Shown here in pieces: positions 44,747 through 52,882 of a DNA stretch of 64,000 nt. Both the position numbers and the translations under genes were made by a program. Position 1 is the stretch's first letter; each line of letters opens with the position of its first letter. Where the stretch lies: assembly GCF_001998865.1 (NCBI RefSeq), contig NZ_CP019607.1, forward strand, positions 2,046,001-2,110,000, written 5' to 3'. Below the pieces are notes generated by a model. That model was not told the origin of the DNA, ran no database searches, and saw only the letters and a list, made by a program, of their open reading frames with translations. The stretch comes from Tessaracoccus flavescens. Lineage in GTDB: Bacteria; Actinomycetota; Actinomycetes; Propionibacteriales; Propionibacteriaceae.

Positions 44747-45169
44747 TCAGTTCGTGATGGCGTCCGGGCCCTCGGCCTGCAGTTCGACCAGGCGCGTGTT
44801 CACGGAGGCGAGCACCTCGGTGGTTTCGGCGTTCAGGGCCTTCATGGCCTTCCGCCGCGCCTTGCCGCTGTTGGCCGTCCAGGCCAGCTCGCCGCGCATC
44901 CGCAGCGCCTTGGCCTGGCGGCGCCAGCCGTCGGGCTCGGTGGCGTGGGGGAAGGTCTCCTCGACGGCGTTGGCCGCCGCGTCTATCGCGCCGAGCTTGG
45001 CGTCGAAGCGCAGCTTGGGGTTCTCGGAGTTCGTCGCTTCCTTCAGCTTGCCGATGGCCGAGTCGACGCTCTGCCCGATCTGCGGGTTCTCGCGCAGGGC
45101 GGTCAGCAGGGCGGCGGTGGTGGCGATGACGCCACCCGCGGTCTTGACGATGATGCTGAACTTGCTCAC
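44747..45169 (-). CDS. Conserved small protein of unknown function
   Basis: A 140-residue protein, Ala- and Lys-rich, with a short hydrophobic N-terminus (IIVKTAGGVIATTAALLTAL) that could be a membrane-associated helix, followed by a largely helical, charged body (AIGKLKEATNSENPKLRFDA, WRRQAKALRMRGELAW). No catalytic motif is seen. It is divergent from xylB and ends in a strong terminator, so it is a real expressed gene. The family is not recognised. Confidence 0.65.
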   Translation of the reverse strand: MSKFSIIVKTAGGVIATTAALLTALRENPQIGQSVDSAIGKLKEATNSENPKLRFDAKLGAIDAAANAVEETFPHATEPDGWRRQAKALRMRGELAWTANSGKARRKAMKALNAETTEVLASVNTRLVELQAEGPDAITN

Positions 45170-45223
45170 GTACTCCAGTGTAGGTGGGGGGCCTGTAGCG
45201 CGTGGCCGAGAACCGGCCCTGCG

Positions 45224-45252
45224 TTGGCATTCGCGCGCGGCACTCGTAGTAT
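45224..45252 (+). promoter_or_regulatory. Promoter of xylB
   Basis: TTGGCA and TAGTAT with a 17-base spacer, 32 bases upstream of the start codon. One of the best primary-sigma promoters in the window. Confidence 0.65.
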
Positions 45253-45283
45253 CGGATCAGCTTTAGTTGCAAGGAGGCACAAA

Positions 45284-46711
45284 ATGGTGAAGGTGGCTGG
45301 CATCGACTCGTCGACGCAGTCCTGCAAGGTCGTCGTCGTGGACGGCGACACGGGGGAGATCCTAGCCTCGGGGCGCGCTTCGCATCCCGACGGCAGCGAG
45401 GTCGCGCCAGCAGCCTGGTGGGACGCGCTGCAGCAGGCCGCCTCGCAGGTCGACCTGAGTGACGTCGCCGCCGTGGCGGTCGCGGGCCAGCAGCACGGCA
45501 TGGTCTGCCTCGACGCCGACGGCGAGGTGATCCGCGACGCGCTGCTGTGGAACGACACCCGTTCCGCGCAGGCCGCGGTCGACCTCGTCAACGACTTCGG
45601 CGACGGGGACGCGGAGGCGGGCGGACGCTGGTGGGCCGATGCCGTCGGCTCCGTGCCAGTTGCCTCCTACACCGTCACGAAGCTGCGCTGGCTGGCAGAC
45701 AACGAAACCGACAACGCGGCAAAGGTGGCCGCCGTCGCGCTCCCGCACGACTGGCTCACCTGGAAGCTGCTCGGTACCGGACACCTCGAGGACCTGGTCA
45801 CCGACCGATCCGACGCGTCGGGCACCGGGTACTTCGACCCGGTCAGCAACCAGTACCGACGCGACATCCTCGCCGCCGCGCTGCGCATCGACGAGGCCGC
45901 GGCCGAGAAGATCGTCCTCCCGCGAGTCGCCGAACCCGGCGAGGTGGTTGGGAAGGGCACGCTCGGAGGGGCGAGCTTCGACGTCGGGGCTGGCATGGGG
46001 GACAACGCGGGCTCGGCGCTCGGAATGGGGCTGAAGGCCGGCGACATGGTCGTCTCCATCGGCACCTCGGGCGTGGTGTGCGGGGTCTCCGAGACGCCGT
46101 CGCGCGACGCCTCGGGCCTCGTGTCAGGGTTCGCCGACGCGACCGGCCGCTTCCTTCCGCTGGCCTGCACCCTCAACGGCGCGCGCGTGCTCGATGCCAC
46201 CGCGCGGACGCTCGGCGTCGACCACAACGAGCTCAGCGACCTCGCGCTCGCGGCCGACTCCGGGTCCGACGGGCTCGTCTTCGTCCCGTACATGGAGGGT
46301 GAGCGGACCCCGAACCTTCCCGACGCCACCGGAAGCCTGCACGGCCTGACCCTCACGTCGATGACGCGCGAGAACCTCGCCCGCTCCGCCGTCGAGGGCA
46401 TCGTCTGCTCGCTCGTCGACGCCCTCGACTGCCTCGTCGACAGCGGCGCCCAGGTCGAGCGCGTGCTGCTGACCGGCGGCGCGGCCGCGTCGAGCGCGGT
46501 CCAGTCGGTCGCGCCGAGGCTGTTCCCGGTGCCCGTCGCGATGCCCGCCGCGGGGGAGTACGTCGCCCTCGGCTCTGCCCGCCAGGCCGCCTGGGCGCAC
46601 TCGGGTGAGGCTGAGCCGCCGACCTGGAAGCTCGAGGTGACTGACCTGCCGAAGGGCGAGCCCGATCCCTCGGTCGTCGAGCGCTACCGCTCGGTGCGTC
46701 CCTGGAGCTGA
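45284..46711 (+). CDS. xylB: Xylulokinase (FGGY family)
   Basis: A 475-residue sugar kinase phosphorylating D-xylulose to D-xylulose 5-phosphate. The N-terminal FGGY domain has GIDSSTQSCK (phosphate-1 loop), GQQHGMV and WNDTRSAQ. The C-terminal domain has MVVSIGTSGVV, EGERTPNLPDATG and LLTGGAAASSAVQS for ATP binding. AAGGAGG precedes the ATG. No xylose isomerase or transporter is adjacent and no repressor is beside it, so xylulose is likely but other ketoses are possible. The usual Met in the GQMHG motif is Gln here. Confidence 0.85.
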   Translation: MVKVAGIDSSTQSCKVVVVDGDTGEILASGRASHPDGSEVAPAAWWDALQQAASQVDLSDVAAVAVAGQQHGMVCLDADGEVIRDALLWNDTRSAQAAVDLVNDFGDGDAEAGGRWWADAVGSVPVASYTVTKLRWLADNETDNAAKVAAVALPHDWLTWKLLGTGHLEDLVTDRSDASGTGYFDPVSNQYRRDILAAALRIDEAAAEKIVLPRVAEPGEVVGKGTLGGASFDVGAGMGDNAGSALGMGLKAGDMVVSIGTSGVVCGVSETPSRDASGLVSGFADATGRFLPLACTLNGARVLDATARTLGVDHNELSDLALAADSGSDGLVFVPYMEGERTPNLPDATGSLHGLTLTSMTRENLARSAVEGIVCSLVDALDCLVDSGAQVERVLLTGGAAASSAVQSVAPRLFPVPVAMPAAGEYVALGSARQAAWAHSGEAEPPTWKLEVTDLPKGEPDPSVVERYRSVRPWS

Positions 46712-46830
46712 GCTCGCTCGACCAGCGTTGCGGCCATCGTCCTTGACGTTCTGGTTGGCGAGGTCGAGCGGGTCCTCCCGTCGGCCGAGCCGCGGTGCCC
46801 TGTGGTGGCGCAGGCATGTGCACAGATCTA

Positions 46831-46876
46831 CGGTGAGCGCGTTTCGTGCCAATAGAGGCACTGGTCGCGCTCACCG
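46831..46876. terminator. Imperfect 20-bp palindrome between convergent genes
   Basis: CGGTGAGCGCGTTTCGTGCC and GGCACTGGTCGCGCTCACCG pair in 16 of 20 positions around 6 bases, between the xylB and histidine-phosphatase stops. It may be a bidirectional terminator. Confidence 0.55.
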
Positions 46877-46925
46877 AAGGTTTGTGCCCGCCAACGCCGC
46901 CACGGCAGGTGGCGACGAGCTGAAC

Positions 46926-47570
46926 TCAGGCCGGATCGGTGTCGTCGGGCTCGACCTCGACGATCGTCGGCTCGCCGACCGCAGGGACGACGTAGTTGCC
47001 CCAGCGCTCGATCTTCCAGCCGTCGGCGGTGCTGCCGTTGAGCACGATCCACTGGGTGTTCTCCAGCGGGTGCGCGTTGTCCATGCCGACGGAGGGGTCC
47101 TGCGTGATCGCCCAGACGCGGAGCGCGGCGCCGTGGCTGACCAGCGCGACGTGTTCGTGACCGGCCTCCTCGACCTTCGCCACCGCTGCGTTGAAGCGGG
47201 CGAGGAACTCGCGCGCCGTCTCGCCGTTCTCCAGGCCGACATCGAGGTTGTCCGGTGCCCACGACATCAGCACCTCGAGGTACTTTCGCCAGTCGGTGCT
47301 CATCTCCTCGACGCCGGCCGAGATCTCCTGGATGCCCTCGATCACGACAGCCTCCATGCCGCGGGACGCGGCGAGCGGGGCGGCCGTCTGCTGTGCGCGG
47401 GTCAGAGTCGAGGCGTAGAGCGCATCGATGCGTTCGTTCTCGAGGGAGGCGACCAGCGCCTCGGCCTGGCTCAGGCCGAGTTCATTGAGCGGGAGTCCGG
47501 GGTGGGCGGTGTCGAGCTGGCGGTTGACGTTGGCCTCGGTCTGTCCGTGGCGAATGAGAAGCAGACGCAT
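46926..47570 (-). CDS. Histidine phosphatase family protein (phosphoglycerate-mutase-like)
   Basis: A 214-residue branch 1 histidine phosphatase. RHGQTEAN holds the phosphoacceptor His, STLTRAQQTA the second Arg, and LVSHGAALRVWA the second His. The acidic region between (EGIQEISAGVEEM) replaces the mutase-specific loop, so a phosphatase is more likely than a glycolytic mutase. A -10-like TAGGGT lies 6 bases before the ATG. It is 72 bases downstream of mshAB on the same strand. Confidence 0.8.
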   Translation of the reverse strand: MRLLLIRHGQTEANVNRQLDTAHPGLPLNELGLSQAEALVASLENERIDALYASTLTRAQQTAAPLAASRGMEAVVIEGIQEISAGVEEMSTDWRKYLEVLMSWAPDNLDVGLENGETAREFLARFNAAVAKVEEAGHEHVALVSHGAALRVWAITQDPSVGMDNAHPLENTQWIVLNGSTADGWKIERWGNYVVPAVGEPTIVEVEPDDTDPA

Positions 47571-47642
47571 GACCTCACCCTACCCGAGTGCCTCGGACGT
47601 CTTACCCGTGCCTGGGAGGGACCAAACCAGAGCGACCACGGG

Positions 47643-49571
47643 TCAGAGGTGACCGAAGCCCGTCCCGATCAGGCCGACCGAGGTGAGGATCGGTTCGCTC
47701 TGGCCGCCCGAGTGGGTGATGGTGGCGCCGTCGTCGTGAACGGTCAGCTGGGTGCGGTGGTGACGCAGCGCGCCGGCCACCTGCGGCAGGTAGGGCTCGA
47801 GGGCGAACCAGCGGTCTGCCTTGTCGCGGTGCGGGGTGAGCGCGGCGAACGGGAGGCCGAGCCGGGCGGCGGCCGCCTTTGCCACCTCGTTCATCCGGAC
47901 GTGGTCGGGATGCCCGTAGCCGCCGTCATCGTCGTAGCTGACGACGAGGTCAGCCCCGATGTGACTCAGCCATGCCACCGCGTCGTCGGTCTCCTCAGCG
48001 AGGTCGGAAAGGGTCAGCGAACGCTCGCTCGCCCGGTCGCCCGGACCGGCCACGCCCTCGCTGATCCATTCCATCCCCGAGTCGAGGTAGCGGCGCGGGT
48101 CGCCGCCCTTCGCCCGCGCCGGTGGCATGCCGAGGTAGGCGTGGGAGCGGACCCCGAGCGCGGCCAGCGCGCCCGCCAACTCGGCCTCGCGGCGCTCCTG
48201 CAGTTCAGGGGTTCCCTCGAGCGGGGAAAGGGGACCTGGCACGACTCCGCCCATCTCGCCGCGGGTGGCGGTCAGGACGGAGGCCTCGAACCCCTGGTCG
48301 ACCAGGTGCGCGATCAGCGCGCCGGAGGCGAGGGTCTCGTCGTCGGGATGGGCGTGCAGGAAGGCGATCCTGCGCACGGGGCCCGAGGCGATGGCGCGAC
48401 GGTAAGCGGCGCGGGTCTGCTCGGCGACATGGGTCCAGCTCATCCGCAGGGAGCGGGAGCGGCCGGTGCGCGACATCTGCGCGCGCAGTTCCGGGTCGGC
48501 CAGGAGCGAAGATATGGCCTTCGCCCACGCTGCCGGCTCGTGGCTCGGAACCAGGACGCCGGTGTGCGTGTTGCACACCGCCTCGGTCAGGCCGCCCGCC
48601 GCCGCAGCCACGACCGGCACCCCGGAGGCCGACGCCTCCAGAGCGACGAGGCCGAACGTCTCCGAATGCGACGGGACAAGCATCAGCGAAGCGTGCCGCA
48701 GGATCCGCGCGAACGACTCCCTGTCCTGGCCGGGCAGGAACGTCACCTTCTCCGTGAGGCCGCGCTCGGCGACGAGCCGGTGCAACTGCGACTCGTAGTC
48801 GGCAAAGTCGGCCGAGGACTGCCCGACGACGACCAGTTCCGGGCGGTGCGCCTCCGGAAGCAGGGCGAGCGCCTCGATGGCGACATCGGGCGCCTTCAGG
48901 GGCTGCAGCCGTGCGGCGAACAGCAGGTAGCCCGCGGCGACGCCATCCGGCGTCCAGGACGATCCGGGTGCCGCCGGGTGGAACAGTTCGGTGTCGACGC
49001 CCGGCCGCACCACTACGACGCGCTCCGGGTCGGCCTGGCAGCGGCCGATCACGACGGCGGCCTCGTGGCGGGAGACGGCGATGATCAGGTCGGACTGGGT
49101 CGCGCAGACGATCTCGCCCTCGAGCCGCGCCGGGGACTCCGCGGGCTCGCCCTCGCGAAGGGAGGAATTGGGGTGTGCGGCGACCGAATGGAAGGTCATC
49201 ACGTGCGGGATGCCTGCGGCCCTCGCGAGCGGGAGCGCGGCGACGCCGGACATCCAGTGGTGAGAGTGGACCACATCGAACGCGTCGAGCGGGCCGAGGT
49301 TGTCGCGGAACTCGTCGATGAACGCGTCGATATCACTCTTCGGCAGCGGCCTCGCGGGTCCCGCGGTGACGTGATGGACGACGAGGCCGTCGTCGAGGGT
49401 GACGGTGTCCGCCTGGTCCGGGCTGGAGCGACGCGTGAAGAACTCGACGTCGACCCCGATCGAACGCAGCGCGCCCGCAAGTGCGCGGATGAGCACGTTC
49501 ATGCCTCCGGCGTCGGCGGTGCCCGCCCGCTCGGCGGGCGAGGTGTGCAGCGAGATGAAGGCGACGCGCAT
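47643..49571 (-). CDS. mshA: Fused MshA-MshB: mycothiol glycosyltransferase and deacetylase
   Basis: One 642-residue frame joins the first two dedicated mycothiol enzymes. Residues 1-395 are a GT4 glycosyltransferase like MshA: LHTSPAERAGTADAGGMNV, HSHHWMSG, ARLQPLKAPDVAIEAL and the nucleotide-sugar motif E304-x7-E312 (ETFGLVALE). Residues 400-642 are a PIG-L deacetylase like MshB, with zinc motif HAHPDDE (408-412) and HPDH (554-557), and CDGGYGHP-type context read as DDDGGYGHPDH. MshA joins GlcNAc to inositol phosphate; MshB removes the acetyl after an intervening dephosphorylation. The linker is only about 5 residues. ATG at 49571 follows TAGCTT by 7 bases. Confidence 0.85.
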   Translation of the reverse strand: MRVAFISLHTSPAERAGTADAGGMNVLIRALAGALRSIGVDVEFFTRRSSPDQADTVTLDDGLVVHHVTAGPARPLPKSDIDAFIDEFRDNLGPLDAFDVVHSHHWMSGVAALPLARAAGIPHVMTFHSVAAHPNSSLREGEPAESPARLEGEIVCATQSDLIIAVSRHEAAVVIGRCQADPERVVVVRPGVDTELFHPAAPGSSWTPDGVAAGYLLFAARLQPLKAPDVAIEALALLPEAHRPELVVVGQSSADFADYESQLHRLVAERGLTEKVTFLPGQDRESFARILRHASLMLVPSHSETFGLVALEASASGVPVVAAAAGGLTEAVCNTHTGVLVPSHEPAAWAKAISSLLADPELRAQMSRTGRSRSLRMSWTHVAEQTRAAYRRAIASGPVRRIAFLHAHPDDETLASGALIAHLVDQGFEASVLTATRGEMGGVVPGPLSPLEGTPELQERREAELAGALAALGVRSHAYLGMPPARAKGGDPRRYLDSGMEWISEGVAGPGDRASERSLTLSDLAEETDDAVAWLSHIGADLVVSYDDDGGYGHPDHVRMNEVAKAAAARLGLPFAALTPHRDKADRWFALEPYLPQVAGALRHHRTQLTVHDDGATITHSGGQSEPILTSVGLIGTGFGHL

Positions 49572-49822
49572 GCGTTGGAAGCTACCACCAAGCACCGAGG
49601 CCGCCGGCACCCTCGTCCGTGGTCAGAAGCCGACGCACCGGTCGCCGACGCGCACGCGCATCTGGCCGATCACCTGGCCGAGCCAGCCCGTGAACGCCCA
49701 GCCGTTCCGACACGGCGGGCCCTGCCCCGATACCGGCCCAGTGCTCACTGTCGCCACGCTTGAGTGTCTGCAGATTTCGCGGCGTCGTCAGCAGGCGTCG
49801 TCGCCTCAGTAGGGCAGCGGGC
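49572..49822. other. Intergenic stretch without visible gene
   Basis: About 250 bases between the mshAB start and the end of the gluconate regulator, which are on the same strand. I see no gene and no strong hairpin here. Confidence 0.5.
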
Positions 49823-50527
49823 TCAGATGTCCTTGAGCGCCTCGCGGACCTCGACGACGAGCCCCCGCGAGTGCAGTTCGGCTGCCGCGCCGTCGCCGGC
49901 CGAGACCGCCCGGGCGAGCTCGACGTGTCGGTGCAGCGCCTCGCCCTGCGGGTGTGCGGGCTGCAGTCCGAGGTTCGTGCGCCCGATCAGGACCTCGGCG
50001 ATGGCGTCCGAGAGGGAGGCGAACATGTCGTTACCGGAGGCCTCGAGCAACAGCGTGTGGAACTCGATGTCGGCGTCGAGAAACTCCTGCTGGTCTCCAC
50101 GTCCACTCGAGCCCAGCTCGTTGAGGAGGTCGGCCAGTTCGACGAGGCGGCCGCGTTGCACATCGGTCGCACGCTCGGCTGCGTGCATGGCCGCCATCGG
50201 CTCGACGGCCGCCCGGAGCTCGGTCAACGTGCGCAACTGGGTGTCATGCCTGGCCGAGCGCAGCTGCCACGAGATCACCTTGGGGGAGAAGACGTTCCAC
50301 CTGGCACGCGGGAGGACCCGGATCCCGATCCGCGGGCGGGCCTCGACGAGCCGGAGATCCTCGAGCGAGCGCATCGTCTCGCGCGCGACGGTGCGGGAGA
50401 CGTCGAAGCGGTCGGTGAGGTCCTGGAGGGTGAAGGCCTTCCCCGAGGCGAGCGTGCCGTCGACGATCTCGACGCCGACGCGGTCGAGGACCGAGTCGGC
50501 GAGTGGGGCGATGCGTCCGCGAGACAT
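49823..50527 (-). CDS. gntR: GntR-family (FCD) regulator, probably of gluconate genes
   Basis: A 234-residue regulator with an N-terminal winged helix (FTLQDLTDRFDVSRTVARETMRSL) and an all-helical FCD effector domain with metal-binding pattern residues (ELRAAVEP, DADIEFHTLLLEASGN, LHRHVELARAV). It is divergent from gntP-gntK with a TGGT-N3-ACCA site between, which points to repression relieved by gluconate or a phosphorylated product. ATG at 50527 follows a -10-like TACCCT by 6 bases, suggesting a leaderless message. Confidence 0.8.
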   Translation of the reverse strand: MSRGRIAPLADSVLDRVGVEIVDGTLASGKAFTLQDLTDRFDVSRTVARETMRSLEDLRLVEARPRIGIRVLPRARWNVFSPKVISWQLRSARHDTQLRTLTELRAAVEPMAAMHAAERATDVQRGRLVELADLLNELGSSGRGDQQEFLDADIEFHTLLLEASGNDMFASLSDAIAEVLIGRTNLGLQPAHPQGEALHRHVELARAVSAGDGAAAELHSRGLVVEVREALKDI

Positions 50528-50657
50528 GGGGACAGGGTACAGACACGCGATCCCGGTTGCCTCGCCCGTGCAGGGTCTTCTCGTCGAGGCCCATGCGGCC
50601 CTTGAGTGGACCATCGAAAGTCGTCGAATGCGGAGCGGTTTCCTCTGATCCCTTGCA

Positions 50658-50670
50658 TTGGTGCTACCAA
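50658..50670. promoter_or_regulatory. GntR/FadR-type operator upstream of gntP
   Basis: TTGGTGCTACCAA: perfect 5-bp arms with a 3-base centre, matching the TGGTNNNACCA pattern of FadR-subfamily GntR regulators. It is 66-78 bases upstream of gntP. Confidence 0.7.
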
Positions 50671-50735
50671 GCTGTAATGGTGTGATTATTCATTGAGGGT
50701 CACCGTCGGCCCTCCGGTACAAGGGAGTACTTCCA

Positions 50736-52127
50736 ATGGAAGAGTGGACTCAGAGCCTCGGTGCGGGGCCGTTGCTGCTCATCGCGGGCGCCGCCATCGC
50801 CCTGATCCTGTTGCTAGTCATCAAGTTCAAGGTGCACGCGTTCCTGGTGTTGATCATCGTCTCGTTGGCAACGGCCATCGCGACAGGCCTTCCGATGAAC
50901 GCCATCGTCAAGGTCATGATCGACGGATTCGGGGGAACCCTCGGATCGGTCGCCCTGCTGGTCGGCCTCGGCGCGATGTTGGGGCGCCTCGTCGAAACCT
51001 CCGGCGGAGCGCAGGCCCTCGCCGGCGCCCTGATCAGGGCTTTCGGCGAGAAGCGGGGGCCGTTGGCGCTCGGCGTCGCGTCGCTCATCTTCGGCTTCCC
51101 GATCTTCTTCGACGCAGGCCTGATCGTGATGCTGCCGATCATCTTCGCCGTCGCCCGCCGCATGAACGCGCCGGTCCTGCTCTACGGCCTCCCTGCCGCG
51201 GGCGCCTTCTCCGTCATGCACGTGTTCCTTCCCCCGCATCCCGGCCCGATCTCGGCGGCCGAGCTGTACCAGGCCAACACCGGCATCATCCTGCTGATCG
51301 GCCTCGTCGTGGCGCTGCCCACCTGGTGGGTGACCTGCTACCTGCTCGGCAAGTGGCTCGGCCGCAAGTTCCCGCTCCCCGTCCCCGACCTGCTCTCGGG
51401 CGGGCCGAAGGACGAGGACCAGCCGGTCAACCCGCCCTCGGCAGGCACGATCATCGCGCTGATGCTGCTGCCCGTCGCCCTGATCTTCCTCAACACCGGC
51501 CTCAACTTCGCAGGCTCGCTCGGCTGGGTCGACCCGGAGGCCCAGTGGGTCCAGGTGCTGCGCATGTTCGGCGAGACCCCCGTCGCCCTCCTGATCTCGG
51601 TGCTCGTCTCCTCGGTCGTGCTCGGCACCCGCCGCGGCAAGAGCGGCTCGGCCATCGAGAAGACGCTCGACAGCGCGCTTGGCCCCGTCTGCTCCGTCAT
51701 CATCGTCACCGGTGCGGGCGGCATGTTCGGCGCCGTCCTGCGCGCCTCGGGCATCGGCGACGCCCTCTCCGGTGTGATGAGCGACCTCGGCGTCCCGCTG
51801 ATCCTCGCCGTCTTCCTGATCGCGCTGATCCTGCGCATCGCCCAGGGCTCGGCCACCGTCGCCCTCGTCACCACCGCAGGCCTGATGGCCACCGCCGTCG
51901 CGGCAGCCGACCTCAACCCGATCCAGCTCGCGGCCATCGTGATCGCGACCGCGGCCGGCTCGGTGGCGGCCTCCCACGTCAACGACTCCGGCTTCTGGCT
52001 GGTCGGCCGCCTCATGGGCATGGACGTGGCCACCACCCTCAAGACGTGGACCGTGATGGAGACGGCGATCGCCCTGATGGGCTTCGGCATGGCCGTCGGC
52101 ATCTACGCGGTGGCAGGGGCCTTCTGA
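50736..52127 (+). CDS. gntP: Gluconate:H+ symporter, GntP family
   Basis: A 463-residue polytopic permease with about 12 helices and family segments GLGAMLGRLVETSGGAQ, GFPIFFDAGLIVMLPI, FLPPHPGPISAAE and ASHVNDSGFWLV. It imports gluconate or a related sugar acid. The next gene, gluconokinase, starts within its stop codon (TGATG), so the two are coupled. The short cytoplasmic loop near residue 225 is charged. Confidence 0.9.
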   Translation: MEEWTQSLGAGPLLLIAGAAIALILLLVIKFKVHAFLVLIIVSLATAIATGLPMNAIVKVMIDGFGGTLGSVALLVGLGAMLGRLVETSGGAQALAGALIRAFGEKRGPLALGVASLIFGFPIFFDAGLIVMLPIIFAVARRMNAPVLLYGLPAAGAFSVMHVFLPPHPGPISAAELYQANTGIILLIGLVVALPTWWVTCYLLGKWLGRKFPLPVPDLLSGGPKDEDQPVNPPSAGTIIALMLLPVALIFLNTGLNFAGSLGWVDPEAQWVQVLRMFGETPVALLISVLVSSVVLGTRRGKSGSAIEKTLDSALGPVCSVIIVTGAGGMFGAVLRASGIGDALSGVMSDLGVPLILAVFLIALILRIAQGSATVALVTTAGLMATAVAAADLNPIQLAAIVIATAAGSVAASHVNDSGFWLVGRLMGMDVATTLKTWTVMETAIALMGFGMAVGIYAVAGAF

Positions 52128-52651
52128 TGTCGGGCCCGGTGCACATCGTCGTGATGGGAGTGGCCGGAACCGGCAAGACGACCATCGCAGAGGGCGTCGC
52201 CGACTTCTTCGGCCTTCCCTTCGCCGAGGGGGATTCGTTCCACTCCAAGGCCAACAAGGACAAGATGGCCGCCGGGCACCCCCTGACCGACGAGGACCGC
52301 TGGCCCTGGCTGCGGTCGCTGCGCGACTGGATGACTGAGCACGCAGAGGAGGGGACGTCGACAGTGGTTGCGTGCTCCGCGCTGCGTGAGGCCTACCGCG
52401 ACGTGCTGCGCGAGGCGCTGGGCGAGGTCTTCTTCGTCCACCTCGTGCTGCCCCCGGAGGTCAACGCCGAGCGCCTCGCCTCCCGCAAGGGGCACTACAT
52501 GAAGTCGGGCATGCTCGACTCCCAGCTGGCCACCCTCGAGCCGCTGAGTGAGCGCGAGGACGGCGTGGAGGTGCTCAACACAGGCGCTCCGCGCGAGGTG
52601 ATCGCCGAGATCAACCAACAGCTGGCCACGCGCTTTCCGCAGCTGGGCTGA
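52127..52651 (+). CDS. gntK: Gluconokinase
   Basis: A 174-residue P-loop kinase of the GntK family: GVAGTGKTT (Walker A), the substrate loop EGDSFHSKANKDKMAAGHPL and DEDRWPWL, VACSALREAYRD, and RKGHYMKSGMLDSQLATLE. It phosphorylates gluconate to 6-phosphogluconate for the pentose phosphate pathway. It overlaps gntP by one base in the TGATG junction. Confidence 0.95.
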   Translation: MSGPVHIVVMGVAGTGKTTIAEGVADFFGLPFAEGDSFHSKANKDKMAAGHPLTDEDRWPWLRSLRDWMTEHAEEGTSTVVACSALREAYRDVLREALGEVFFVHLVLPPEVNAERLASRKGHYMKSGMLDSQLATLEPLSEREDGVEVLNTGAPREVIAEINQQLATRFPQLG

Positions 52652-52707
52652 ATTGGCCCCGACGCCGGGCAGATGCTAGTGTTTGGCGTCGGGTCGCAAG
52701 GCCCACT

Positions 52708-52790
52708 GCGCGCGTGGCGGAATGGCAGACGCGCTGGCTTCAGGTGCCAGTGCCCGCAAGGGCGTGGAGGTTCAACTCCTCTCGCGCGCA
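52708..52790 (+). tRNA. tRNA-Leu (CAG)
   Basis: 83 bases without encoded CCA. The acceptor stem pairs GCGCGCG with CGCGCGC, the anticodon stem CTGGC/GCCAG closes loop TTCAGGT with anticodon CAG, a variable arm (TGCCCGCAAGGGCG region) marks class II, and the T loop is TTCAACT. Confidence 0.95.
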
Positions 52791-52794
52791 CGGT

Positions 52795-52820
52795 AGAACC
52801 CCAGGGAGACCTGGGGTTCT
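52795..52820 (+). terminator. Terminator after tRNA-Leu
   Basis: Perfect 11-bp stem AGAACCCCAGG/CCTGGGGTTCT with loop GAGA, followed by TTCG. Confidence 0.85.
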
Positions 52821-52882
52821 TTCGCGTTCAGGACCCTCGCAGCGCGACGCCGATTTGATCCTCTGGTGGCGCGACTGGGCTC

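Noticed and set aside
49491..49510. Another copy of the ATGAGCAC repeat arm inside mshAB
   Set aside because: Only 8-10 bases match and the codons are explained by the conserved glycosyltransferase sequence.
46728..49763. A 1011-codon open frame on the plus strand
   Set aside because: It lies antisense to mshAB and the histidine phosphatase. It is a product of high GC at third positions, is rich in Arg, Gly and Ala, and has no family motif.
52708..52860. Integrated island at tRNA-Leu
   Set aside because: The tRNA is intact, no duplicated 3' end was found downstream and there is no integrase nearby.
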